Shown piece after piece: positions 7,962 through 14,565 of a stretch of DNA of 16,242 nucleotides. The notes under the pieces were generated by a model, which was given only the letters and a program-made list of their open reading frames with translations, did no database searches and was not told the origin of the DNA. The translations under genes and the position numbers were made by a program. Source of the stretch: TMED14 sp041179465 (GTDB taxonomy: Bacteria > Bacteroidota > Bacteroidia > Flavobacteriales > Schleiferiaceae); assembly GCA_041179465.1 (NCBI GenBank), contig JBEGTJ010000040.1, positions 1-16,242 of the forward strand. Direction: 5' to 3'. The number at the start of each line of letters is the position of its first letter. Position 1 is the first letter of the stretch.

Positions 7962-8006
7962 AAACCAGAAACTGGAAGCACGGAACTAGAAACCAGAAAC
8001 AAGTAG
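7958..8006. repeat. Seven-unit heptamer array at the 3' ends of two convergent genes
   Basis: Seven consecutive 7-base units run without a gap: CTAGAAA, CCAGAAA, CTGGAAG, CACGGAA, CTAGAAA, CCAGAAA, CAAGTAG. The first unit holds the PIN toxin stop codon. The last three units, read on the minus strand, encode the final residues and the TAG stop of the GH3 protein (7986-7988). Phased one base later, the consensus is about TAGAAAC, close to the TAGTAAC heptamers inside mutS at 15494-15535. Confidence 0.85.
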
Positions 8007-9503
8007 CTCCTCAATCAGGCTGCGGTCGTTCATCAGGCGCGGAACTTTGTTTTGTCCGCCGAGTTTGCCCCTGGATTTGAGCCAGTTGTGAAAGGTTCCG
8101 GCGGGGGCGGCGTGGATGCGCGGCGGCCGGAGGACCAGGTTTTTGTAGCGCTTGGCTTCGTAGTCGGAGTTGGCGGCCTTCAGGGCGTTGTCGAGGGCGG
8201 CGCCAAAGGCGTCGAGGGAATAGGGCGGAGTCTGGAATTCAAGGAGCCAGTCGTGGCCGCCGCCGGCTTCGCCGGCCGGCGCCCACCACGGGGCGGCGGT
8301 GTACTCGTCCACGAGGGCTCCGGTTTTTCGGCAGGCTTCGGCGACGGCGCGCTCGGCGTTGTCGATCATGAGTTCTTCGCCGAAGGCGTTGATGAACAGG
8401 CGGGTACGGCCGGTGATGCGAATGCGGTAGGGGGCGACCGAGGTGAATTCGACGGTGTCGCCGACGATGGTCCGCCAGAGTCCGCCGTTGGTGTTGAGGA
8501 CCACGGCGTAGTTGATGCCGGGCTTCACCTCGGCGAGCGGAATGGCGTGGGAGTCCGAGCCGTTGAAGGCGGAAACGGGGATGAATTCGTAAAAGATTCC
8601 GTGCTCGAGCATCAGGAGCATGCCGTCGGCGTCGAGGCGGTCCTGCACGGCGAAGAAGCCTTCGGAGGCGTTGTAGGTTTCAAGGCGGCGCGTGGCGGCG
8701 GGAAGGATGGCGGCGAACGAGGCCTCGTAGGGGGTGTAGGCGACGCCGCCGTGCACGAAGAGCTCGAGGTTGGGCCAGACGGCCTCGAGGGTGGTTTCGC
8801 CCCGAATTTCTAGGACGCGACGCAGCAGCACGAGCATCCAGCTGGGCACGCCGAAGAGGGACGTAACGTTTTGGCGCGCGACCTGCTGGGCGATTTTTTC
8901 GATTTTGGCTTCCCACTCGTCCATGAGGGCGACGTCGTGGGAGGGGGTGGACCGCCAGCTCGCCCACATCGGGAGGTTGTCGATCATGATGGCGCTCAGA
9001 TCGCCGTAGTAGGAGTGCTCGTTGAGCTCGTTGATTTTGGAGGAGCCGCCCAGGCGAAGGCTGAGGCCGTCGTAGAGTTGGGAATCGGGAACCTGTTCCG
9101 CGTAGAAGGCGAGGAGGTCGCGGCCGACTTTGAAGTGGTTGTCTTCGAGGGATTCGCGCGAGACGGGGATGAATTTGGACTTGGCCGCGGTCGTGCCGGA
9201 ACTCTTGGCGAACCACTTCGTGACGCCCGGCCAGAGGACGTGGGATTCTCCGCGCATGCTCCGCTCGATCCAGGGGTAGAGCTTGTCGTAGTTGACAATC
9301 GGCACGGCCGCCGCGAATTCGGCGTAGGTGGTGGCCGGGGTGAGTCCGTGGGCCTTGCCGTAGTCGGTGAGGGCGGCTGCGGCCATGAGTTCGCGAAAGA
9401 CCTGCTCTTGGGCCGCCACGGGCTGTTCGCGCATGAATTCAAGGCGCGGAATCCGGCTGCTCAAGCGCCAGTTGACGAGGTCGGTGATGGGCGAAAAGGC
9501 CAT
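7986..9503 (-). CDS. GH3-family (auxin-responsive promoter family) acyl-adenylating enzyme
   Basis: A 505-residue member of the GH3 family within the ANL (acyl-CoA synthetase-like) superfamily. Plant GH3 enzymes activate jasmonate, auxin or benzoates with ATP and join them to amino acids; the bacterial substrate is unknown. Nucleotide-binding motifs are clear: SSGTTAAKSK (101-110), YNASEG (277-282), VGDTVEF (347-353) and TGRTRLF (364-370). The full family length is present and no motif is broken. A Gly/Ala/Pro-rich stretch at about 420-430 (APAGEAGGG) looks like a loop expansion and lies over GC-rich palindromic DNA (about 8260-8290). The last residues (VSGF) are encoded by the heptamer array. 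It is divergent from the DUF2797 gene with a 37-base gap, so the two may share a control region. Confidence 0.88.
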   Translation of the reverse strand: MAFSPITDLVNWRLSSRIPRLEFMREQPVAAQEQVFRELMAAAALTDYGKAHGLTPATTYAEFAAAVPIVNYDKLYPWIERSMRGESHVLWPGVTKWFAKSSGTTAAKSKFIPVSRESLEDNHFKVGRDLLAFYAEQVPDSQLYDGLSLRLGGSSKINELNEHSYYGDLSAIMIDNLPMWASWRSTPSHDVALMDEWEAKIEKIAQQVARQNVTSLFGVPSWMLVLLRRVLEIRGETTLEAVWPNLELFVHGGVAYTPYEASFAAILPAATRRLETYNASEGFFAVQDRLDADGMLLMLEHGIFYEFIPVSAFNGSDSHAIPLAEVKPGINYAVVLNTNGGLWRTIVGDTVEFTSVAPYRIRITGRTRLFINAFGEELMIDNAERAVAEACRKTGALVDEYTAAPWWAPAGEAGGGHDWLLEFQTPPYSLDAFGAALDNALKAANSDYEAKRYKNLVLRPPRIHAAPAGTFHNWLKSRGKLGGQNKVPRLMNDRSLIEELLVSGF

Positions 9504-9512
9504 GCGGCAAGG

Positions 9513-9534
9513 TACCTTTGGAGGGTAAAAGGTA
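9513..9534. promoter_or_regulatory. Symmetrical candidate divergent promoter between the GH3 and DUF2797 genes
   Basis: The 37-base gap holds an inverted repeat, TACCTTT (9513-9519) and AAAGGTA (9528-9534). The plus-strand arm reads TACCTTTG, an exact match to the Bacteroidota -7 consensus TAnnTTTG, 20 bases before the DUF2797 ATG. The minus-strand arm reads TACCTTTT, one mismatch, pointing at the GH3 gene. The -33 element of each would lie in the opposite gene's coding sequence; I could not identify them convincingly. Confidence 0.4.
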
Positions 9535-9540
9535 GTTCAG

Positions 9541-10368
9541 ATGTCGTTCACTTGGTCCGAGGCGCCCGTGCGCAAAATGATTTTGTCGGTTTCGGAACCG
9601 GCGGTGCGCGCGTGGATTCCGCTCGGACGCCACCTGGTCGACGTCAACGCCCTGATTGGCAAGTCGCTCCGCCTGGAGTGGCCCGGAATGGCCGAGTGCC
9701 AGTCCTGCGGCGGGGTGTTTTCGGAGCTCCACGCGCAGGGGTTTTGCCGCACGTGCTTTTTTAACAGTCCGCTGGCCGGGGCGAGCATTGTTCGGCCGGA
9801 GCTTTCGACCGCCCACCTGGGCAAGGCGGACCGCGATTTGGAGTTTGAGCGCGCCTACCAGCTGCAGCCGCACACCGTGTACCTGGCCGATTCGGGCGGA
9901 GTCAAGGTCGGCGTCACCCGCACGCGGCAGCAGGTTACGCGCTGGCTCGACCAGGGGGCGTCGCGCGCCCGCGCGATCGCGGTGACCGAGAACCGCTACG
10001 AGGCCGGCCTGATCGAGGTGGCGCTGAAGCAGCACTTTCGCGACAAAACCGACTGGCGCAAGATGCTGGCGGGCCTGGAATTTGGGTCGGAATTCGAAGC
10101 CGCGGTGGGGCGCGCCCTCGAGGTGATTCCCGCGGACCTTCAACGATTTGCGGTCGCAGACGGGGCGGAACACCGCGCGCACTGGTCGCTGGCTACGGGG
10201 TTTGGGGCCAAGTCGGTCAAGCTAAGCAAGCCCGGGGAGGTGCTCGAGGGCGTCCTCGCCGGCCAGCGGGGCCAGTACTTGGCCTTCGCCGACGGACGCG
10301 TGCTCAACGTCCGTTCCCACGAGGGCCTCTTCCTCCGAATTCAGGGCGAGTACGCGCTGCATAAATAG
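9541..10368 (+). CDS. DUF2797 protein: zinc ribbon plus GIY-YIG-like segment
   Basis: A 275-residue protein of the DUF2797 family, function unknown. Residues 53-72 form a four-Cys zinc site (CQSC ... CRTC: C53, C56, C69, C72). Residues about 112-160 have a GIY-YIG nuclease-like order: TVYLA (112-116), VKVGVTR (121-127), R134 in TRWLDQGAS, and E154 in NRYEAGLIE. These match the usual GIY, YIG, Arg and Glu positions; this link is my inference from motif order. If right, it would be a metal-dependent endonuclease or a nucleic-acid-binding relative. The start follows a TACCTTTG promoter-like site by 20 bases. The last 147 bases overlap, antisense, the 3' end of the HTH gene on the other strand. 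Confidence 0.78.
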   Translation: MSFTWSEAPVRKMILSVSEPAVRAWIPLGRHLVDVNALIGKSLRLEWPGMAECQSCGGVFSELHAQGFCRTCFFNSPLAGASIVRPELSTAHLGKADRDLEFERAYQLQPHTVYLADSGGVKVGVTRTRQQVTRWLDQGASRARAIAVTENRYEAGLIEVALKQHFRDKTDWRKMLAGLEFGSEFEAAVGRALEVIPADLQRFAVADGAEHRAHWSLATGFGAKSVKLSKPGEVLEGVLAGQRGQYLAFADGRVLNVRSHEGLFLRIQGEYALHK

Positions 10369-10734
10369 CTCCCGGTAGGCGGGCCGGTCCAGGCTGGCGT
10401 AGTAGAGTTCTTCGAGCGTTTGGGGTTCGCGGTCGGGATGATCGAAGTACGGCTTGAGCCGCGGTACAAATCCATACACGAGGTCCAGTCCCAGTACGTC
10501 AGCGGCCTGATGCAGCTTCCTCAGGGTGATTTGTCCGGTCTGTTCGCGCTGCTCCAGCTCGTGCGCCGAACTGGGGGCCACGCCCATCCGACGGGCAAAG
10601 TCCGCGTTGTTCAATTTTCGCCCGTTCCGCGCATGAAAAATCCAGCCGCGCGGCGGCGTGCGCGGAGGTCCGCCGAGCTGGGTGGCTAATTCATCAACTA
10701 ATTGAATACCAGAATGCTGAAAAGTTCGGGGCAT
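10222..10734 (-). CDS. Orphan mobile mystery protein A-like HTH regulator with aberrant C-terminus
   Basis: A 170-residue protein. Residues about 25-92 match mobile mystery protein A, an XRE-like helix-turn-helix family: PRGWIFHARN (28-37), an HTH at about 40-70 (NNADFARRMGVAPSSAHELE), then ITLRKLHQAADVLG (69-82) and LDLVYGFVPR (83-92). Family members usually sit beside a Fic-domain partner (mobile mystery protein B), thought to act like toxin and antitoxin; no Fic gene is present here. After residue 92 the usual C-terminal helix (RT..TM.LE type) and Trp-containing end are absent, and residues about 123-170 are read antisense through the end of the DUF2797 gene, so the C-terminus may result from loss of the native stop. 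I chose ATG 10734 because the in-frame ATG at 10779 would add residues encoded by a stem-loop repeat whose T tract ends 4 bases before 10734. Confidence 0.6.
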   Translation of the reverse strand: MPRTFQHSGIQLVDELATQLGGPPRTPPRGWIFHARNGRKLNNADFARRMGVAPSSAHELEQREQTGQITLRKLHQAADVLGLDLVYGFVPRLKPYFDHPDREPQTLEELYYASLDRPAYRELFMQRVLALNSEEEALVGTDVEHASVGEGQVLAPLAGEDALEHLPGLA

Positions 10735-10738
10735 GATG

Positions 10739-10842
10739 AAAAAAATAAATCCGGAAAAATCCGAATGATTGAGGTCCAAAATTGACGCAAGGCGCCCCGA
10801 CGGAGCCGTGGCTATTCGGATATATCCGGATTTACTTATTTA
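10739..10842. repeat. Inverted pair of stem-loop repeat units between yhhQ and the HTH gene
   Basis: The left core 10749-10766 (ATCCGGA, loop AAAA, TCCGAAT) is preceded by an A-rich tract (10739-10748). The right core 10814-10831 (ATTCGGA, loop TATA, TCCGGAT) is followed by TTACTTATTTA. The 47 bases between the cores show no similarity to the spacer of the 6449-6522 element. The yhhQ stop codon (TAA at 10832-10834 on the minus strand) and its preceding Lys and Asn codons lie inside the right flank. The left unit, read on the minus strand, has a T tract ending 4 bases before the HTH gene ATG. Confidence 0.8.
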
Positions 10843-11509
10843 CAAAGCGTCGGTAGAGCCAGACGCCGGCGTACATGAAGGGCGTGTCCAGGGCGGCCAT
10901 CAGGATTTTGAAGAGCCAGGCGTCGCCGATGTACTCGATGAGGGTGGGGGTCGGAAGCACTCCGAGAAAGAGAATGAGGATGACCAGGATGCTGTCGACG
11001 CCCTGGGAGAGCATGGTGGAGAAGTTGTTGCGGACCCAAAGGTGCTTGCCGTGGGTTACGCGCTTCCAGAAGTGAAAGAGGCGCACGTCGACGAGCTGGG
11101 CAACGAGGTAGGCTGCCATGGAGGCGACAATTACGCGGACGGAGTTGCCGAAGACCATTCCGTAGGCCTCGTCGTTGACTTTGGAGAAGGGGAGGGCGGG
11201 CCAGATTCCGCCCAGCCAAATGACGAGCAAGACGAGGAGGAGCGCCGCGAATCCGCTGTAGACGACGTAGTCGGTGCGGCGCTTTCCGTAGAATTCGCTG
11301 AGGAGGTCCGTGACGAGAAAGGTGAGGGGGTAGGGAAGGATGCCGACCGAGATGACGAAGGTTTTGAAGCCGAGGTCGATTTCGACGAATTTGTTGGAAA
11401 CCAGGTTGCACACCACCAGGGCGGCGATGAAAAGGGCGCCAAGGGCCATGTAGGTGGCCTGGTTGCGGCCCTCGAGCGGGCCTTGGTGGAGTTCGAGGTC
11501 GTCTGACAT
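10832..11509 (-). CDS. yhhQ: Queuosine precursor transporter (VUT family, YhhQ)
   Basis: A 225-residue inner-membrane protein with about six hydrophobic segments (first at about 19-38, then about 47-66, 84-103, 123-141, 175-193 and 198-218). VUT-family landmarks are CNLVSNKFV (34-42), LVTDLLSEFYGKRR (65-78) and RNNFSTMLSQGVDS (160-173). Studied members import preQ0/preQ1 or related 7-deazapurines for queuosine modification of tRNA. The gene starts 3 bases after the sppA stop, so it is almost surely co-transcribed with sppA. Its last two sense codons and stop lie in the flank of a stem-loop repeat, so the C-terminal NK may be repeat-derived. Confidence 0.9.
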   Translation of the reverse strand: MSDDLELHQGPLEGRNQATYMALGALFIAALVVCNLVSNKFVEIDLGFKTFVISVGILPYPLTFLVTDLLSEFYGKRRTDYVVYSGFAALLLVLLVIWLGGIWPALPFSKVNDEAYGMVFGNSVRVIVASMAAYLVAQLVDVRLFHFWKRVTHGKHLWVRNNFSTMLSQGVDSILVILILFLGVLPTPTLIEYIGDAWLFKILMAALDTPFMYAGVWLYRRFVNK

Positions 11510-11512
11510 GGG

Positions 11513-13219
11513 TTAGAAGACGAGGGTTTCGCGCGCCTGGATTCCGCCCATGCGCTGGATTTGGGTTTGAAGGCCGCGGAGCTGGGCCTCGAGGTTGGCG
11601 CTGCGCAGGCTCACGCCAACTTCGCGCAGCGCCTGCCGCCAGGGTTCCTCGCTCTGGGGGAGCAGCTCGACGCGGTAGGTGGCGATTTGGGCCATCTTGG
11701 CGCAGGAGGCCAAGGCGTCGCGGAGTCCGCCGAGGCGGTCGACCAGGCCGAGTTCCTGGGCGCGGCGGCCGGTGTAGACGCGCCCGCGGGCGATCGAGTC
11801 GACCACGCTGGCCTCGAGCTTGCGCCCCTGGACCACGACCTCCTTGAAGCGCGCGTAGGTTTGGTCGACGGAGCGCTGCACGACAGCCAGCTCGGCCTCG
11901 GTGGGGGTGCGGTCGATCGACGGAAAGTTGGCGAAGGGATGCGTCGCCACGGGCTGGCTCTTGATGCCCAGCTTTTGGTTCAGGAGCTCCTCGCCGCTGA
12001 AGAGCAGGCCAAAGACGCCGATGGAGCCGGTGATGGTGGAGGGCTGCGCCCAGATTTCGCGGGCCGGCGCGGCCATGTAGTAGCCGCCGCTGGCGGCGGC
12101 TCCGCCCATCGAAACCACGACGGGCATGACCTCGGCGAGGCGCGTGACGCCGCGGTGGATTTCGTCCGAAGCCAAGGCCGATCCGCCCGGACTGTTGATG
12201 CGCAGCACCACGCCCTCGATGTCGTCGCGCTCGAGCAGGTCGTCGACGGTCTCGTTGAAGTCGAAATCGGCGATGGCGTTGGGGTCGGAGCCGTCGACCA
12301 CGTCGCCCTCGGCAAAGACCACGGCCAGCACGGGCGCGTCGGCGTCGTCGTTGAGCGTCGCCAGGTAGTCAGAAGCCGAAATCAGTCCGTCGTCGCTGCC
12401 GCCCCAGTCGCTGAGCTGCAGCTCGTCGGGGTAGGCCAGGGCGTCGACCAGGCCGAGCTCGAGGGCGCGCGAGGCGGTGAGCAGGGGCTCGCGCTGGAGC
12501 ACGTGGTTCCAGGCGCTGTCGGCGACCGCGGAGCGGCTGCGGCGCACCAGGGTTTCGAATTCGGACCAGAGTCCGCCCAGCAACTCGGTGTACTGGAGGC
12601 GGTTGGCCTCAGACATTTCGTCGGCGATGAAGGGCTCTCCGGCGCTCTTGAAGGCGTTGCCGCTGCCGCGGACCAGGTGGGCCTTCACGCCGAGTTTGTC
12701 CAGGGCTCCTTTGTAGTACATCGGGCTGGCGCTGAGCCCGTTGAGCACGAGCATTCCGGCGGGGGCGAGGTAGATTTTGCCCGCCGCGCTGGCCAAGAAG
12801 TAGGCTTTGGGGTCGTAGGCTTTGCTGGTGGCGACTACGGTGACGCCCGCCTTTTTGGCCTTGGCAAGTTCCGCCCGAAGCTCGGTCAGGGCCGCCCAGC
12901 TTGCGTCGATCGAGCCGAGGTCCAGCCAGATGGCCGTGACCTGGCCGTCGCTGAGGCGGGCTCCGCGCACGGCCTCAGTCAGTTCGTACAGCGACAGCGG
13001 AGCGGGCTCGTCGAGGAGTTCCGCCCAAAGCTGGTCGACTTCGTTGGGCCGTTCGGCGATTCCGCCCTCGATCTGAAGGTGGAGCACCGCGCCTTCGGGG
13101 ACGCCCACGGCGACCTCGCCCGATTCCGACGCCGCCCCGAGGGCGAATCCGACCAGGAGGGCGATTAAGAGAAAAAACCCAACTACCGAGCCCACGAGGG
13201 CACCAAAAAACTGCTTCAT
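11513..13219 (-). CDS. sppA: Signal peptide peptidase SppA, long (67K) form
   Basis: A 568-residue membrane-anchored serine protease that digests signal peptides left after secretion. A single N-terminal transmembrane segment follows the start (MKQFFGALVGSVVGFFLLIA). Two SppA/protease-IV domains follow in tandem, as in E. coli SppA. The general-base Lys is K191 in FKSAGEPF (N-terminal domain) and the nucleophile Ser is S377 in GAAASGGYYM (C-terminal domain), with the oxyanion-region RINSPGGSA preceding it; both are intact. I chose the ATG at 13219 over the in-frame one at 13240, which lies inside the palindrome zone shared with divergent folK. yhhQ follows 3 bases downstream. Confidence 0.95.
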   Translation of the reverse strand: MKQFFGALVGSVVGFFLLIALLVGFALGAASESGEVAVGVPEGAVLHLQIEGGIAERPNEVDQLWAELLDEPAPLSLYELTEAVRGARLSDGQVTAIWLDLGSIDASWAALTELRAELAKAKKAGVTVVATSKAYDPKAYFLASAAGKIYLAPAGMLVLNGLSASPMYYKGALDKLGVKAHLVRGSGNAFKSAGEPFIADEMSEANRLQYTELLGGLWSEFETLVRRSRSAVADSAWNHVLQREPLLTASRALELGLVDALAYPDELQLSDWGGSDDGLISASDYLATLNDDADAPVLAVVFAEGDVVDGSDPNAIADFDFNETVDDLLERDDIEGVVLRINSPGGSALASDEIHRGVTRLAEVMPVVVSMGGAAASGGYYMAAPAREIWAQPSTITGSIGVFGLLFSGEELLNQKLGIKSQPVATHPFANFPSIDRTPTEAELAVVQRSVDQTYARFKEVVVQGRKLEASVVDSIARGRVYTGRRAQELGLVDRLGGLRDALASCAKMAQIATYRVELLPQSEEPWRQALREVGVSLRSANLEAQLRGLQTQIQRMGGIQARETLVF

Positions 13220-13226
13220 GTGTTTC

Positions 13227-13241
13227 TTTGCCGCGGGCAAA
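13227..13241. promoter_or_regulatory. Perfect palindrome in the sppA-folK divergent gap
   Basis: TTTGCC (13227-13232) and GGCAAA (13236-13241) form a perfect 6-bp inverted repeat around GCG, in the middle of the 30-base gap between the two divergent start codons. Each arm begins with TTTG, the core of Bacteroidota promoter elements. It could be an operator for both genes or overlapping promoter elements. No regulator is identifiable here. Confidence 0.4.
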
Positions 13242-13249
13242 CGCCCCTA

Positions 13250-13759
13250 ATGTTTATGAATGCCAAGGTACTAAACGTCCTGCTCCTGCTCGGAAGCAAC
13301 AGCGAAGACGCCGTGAAGGTTTTGGCGGAGGCCCGCGGAGCCTTGGCGGAGCGGGCCACGGTCAAGCGCCGCGGAAGCCTGTGGCGCACCGCGGCCTGGG
13401 GCTTTGACGGACCGGACTTTGTCAATCAAGTGCTTGAGGTTGAGTGGCTCGGCGAACCTGAAGCGCTGCTTACGCTTTGCCTTGAGGTCGAGCGGAACTT
13501 GGGCAGGCAGCGCGACGCGGCCGGTCCGAGGTATGCCAGCCGGCGCATCGATATCGACCTGCTGCTGACGTCGCCGTTTCGGAGCATTTCGGGTCCCGAA
13601 CTGGAGCTTCCGCACCCGCGCCTTCATTTGCGACGCTTTGTGCTTCAGCCACTTGCGGAGCACTGGGGCGACTGGGTTGCCGCGAATTCGGGAGCGCTCG
13701 TGGCCGACCTTTTTGGGCAATGTTCCGACCAAAATGCTGTATATTTGCTCAAATTCTAA
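13250..13759 (+). CDS. folK: 2-amino-4-hydroxy-6-hydroxymethyldihydropteridine pyrophosphokinase (HPPK)
   Basis: A 169-residue cytosolic enzyme of folate synthesis that transfers pyrophosphate from ATP to 6-hydroxymethyl-7,8-dihydropterin. HPPK landmarks are LLLLGSN at the N-terminus, WGFDGPDFVNQVLEVE (substrate-side motif and first core strand), LEVERNLGRQR, then RRIDIDLLL (the Mg-binding DxD pair) and LPHPRLHLRRFVLQPLAE. All expected catalytic positions are present. ATG 13250 and ATG 13256 both fit; the upstream in-frame ATG at 13220 would run through the palindrome and is disfavoured. It is divergent from sppA and 12 bases upstream of the OmpA lipoprotein gene, whose likely promoter lies in the folK 3' end. 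Confidence 0.92.
   Translation: MFMNAKVLNVLLLLGSNSEDAVKVLAEARGALAERATVKRRGSLWRTAAWGFDGPDFVNQVLEVEWLGEPEALLTLCLEVERNLGRQRDAAGPRYASRRIDIDLLLTSPFRSISGPELELPHPRLHLRRFVLQPLAEHWGDWVAANSGALVADLFGQCSDQNAVYLLKF
13740..13747 (+). promoter_or_regulatory. Candidate Bacteroidota -7 promoter element for the OmpA lipoprotein gene
   Basis: TATATTTG is an exact match to TAnnTTTG, 24 bases before the ATG at 13772, inside the last codons of folK. A TTTG at 13712-13715 could be the -33 element, but the 24-base spacing is longer than usual, which lowers confidence. Confidence 0.45.
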
Positions 13760-13771
13760 TTCAACGATTTT

Positions 13772-14506
13772 ATGAAGTACGTAGCTCTTGCCGCCAGCGC
13801 CCTGATGCTGGCTTCGTGCGGTGTGAAAGACCTCGAAACCGAAGTGGCCTCGCTCAAAGGCGAATTGGCTAAAGTTCAAAAGGACGGCGACGGCGACGGC
13901 GTGTCGGATGCGTTCGACCTCGAACCCAATACCCCGAAGGGTTCGCTCGTGGACGGTTCAGGCCGCGCGCTAGATCTTGACGGCGACGGCGTACGCCACG
14001 AGTTGGATGCGGATCCGTTCAGCCAGCGCGGAGTGCGCGTGGACGCCAGCGGTGCCGAGCTCGACAGCGACGGCGACGGCGTGCCCGACAGCAAAGACAA
14101 GGAGCCCAACACGCCCGCAGGTTCACTGGTGAACTTCCAAGGCAAGCGCATCGAGGCCAACGGCCTGAGCGCCTCAGTGGCCAGCGCGTTCATTCCCGAG
14201 ATCATTTTTGCGACCAACAGCGTGACGGTTTCGGCCGACGAGGAGGCCAAGTTGGCCGTGGTTGCGAAGATGTTGAAGGCGAATCCGAGCCTGCGCCTGC
14301 AGATCATCGGCCACGCCGACAAGACGGGTTCAGAGAAGACCAACCTCAAGGTGGGCGAGCGCCGCGCCAAGGCCGTGCTTCGCGTGCTGACGACGACGTT
14401 CAGCCTTCCGGAGTCGCGCTTCGACGTGGTGAGCAAGGGCGAAAACGATCCGATTTCGAAGAAGAACCAGCACAACCGCCGCGTGGAGTTTGTGGTGATT
14501 AAGTAA
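13772..14506 (+). CDS. OmpA-family lipoprotein with thrombospondin type-3 repeats
   Basis: A 244-residue envelope protein. The signal peptide ends in a lipobox, LASC, with lipidated C16. A short coiled coil follows (about 19-36). Three calcium-binding thrombospondin-3-type repeats come next, each with a DxDGDGV core (about 37-125), then an OmpA peptidoglycan-binding domain (about 137-244) with IIFATNS, LQIIGHADKTGS, NLKVGERRAKAV and the closing NRRVEFVV. The conserved Asp and Arg that bind diaminopimelate in this domain are present. No N-terminal beta-barrel exists, so it probably tethers the outer membrane to peptidoglycan in the manner of Pal, with the TSP3 segment as a calcium-stiffened spacer. 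The ATG is preceded by an exact TAnnTTTG site and the gene ends in a strong terminator. Confidence 0.92.
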   Translation: MKYVALAASALMLASCGVKDLETEVASLKGELAKVQKDGDGDGVSDAFDLEPNTPKGSLVDGSGRALDLDGDGVRHELDADPFSQRGVRVDASGAELDSDGDGVPDSKDKEPNTPAGSLVNFQGKRIEANGLSASVASAFIPEIIFATNSVTVSADEEAKLAVVAKMLKANPSLRLQIIGHADKTGSEKTNLKVGERRAKAVLRVLTTTFSLPESRFDVVSKGENDPISKKNQHNRRVEFVVIK

Positions 14507-14528
14507 CCGAGCGCAGCTCGAGTGCGAG

Positions 14529-14562
14529 GGGCCCGGCCGTTAGGTCGGGCCCTTTGTTTTTT
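14529..14562 (+). terminator. Rho-independent terminator after the OmpA lipoprotein gene
   Basis: Ten-base arms GGGCCCGGCC (14529-14538) and GGTCGGGCCC (14543-14552) pair with one G-T and a GTTA loop, followed by TTTGTTTTTT (14553-14562). It lies 22 bases past the stop codon. It abuts a stem-loop repeat that can act on the opposite strand as the mutS terminator, giving a two-way termination zone. Confidence 0.9.
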
Positions 14563-14565
14563 GGG

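Noticed and set aside
8255..8290. GC-rich palindromic stretch (CCGGCTTCGCCGG and neighbours) in the GH3 gene
   Set aside because: Short and within a Gly/Ala/Pro loop of the protein; expected in GC-rich coding DNA and not followed by a T tract.
8052..8813. A 253-residue plus-strand frame inside the GH3 gene
   Set aside because: Gly/Val/Glu-rich shadow of the GH3 coding strand; no start signal or family resemblance.
8871..9764. A 297-residue open frame on the plus strand opposite the GH3 gene and into DUF2797
   Set aside because: Low-complexity GC-driven translation without motifs, overlapping two well-supported genes in other frames.
10769..11506. A 245-residue acidic plus-strand frame antisense to yhhQ
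   Set aside because: Simple Glu/Asp/Gly/Val composition produced by the reverse complement of membrane-protein codons; it starts within a repeat element.
11561..13168. A 535-residue open frame on the plus strand opposite sppA
   Set aside because: It has a Gly/Ala/Val/Glu/Asp-rich composition with no domain or motif and is entirely antisense to an intact SppA with both catalytic residues. It arises from the high-GC codon pattern of sppA.
13860..14100. GGCGACGGCGACGGCG-type tandem repeats in the OmpA lipoprotein gene
   Set aside because: Explained by coding for the DGDGDG calcium-binding loops of thrombospondin-3 repeats, not an independent DNA repeat.
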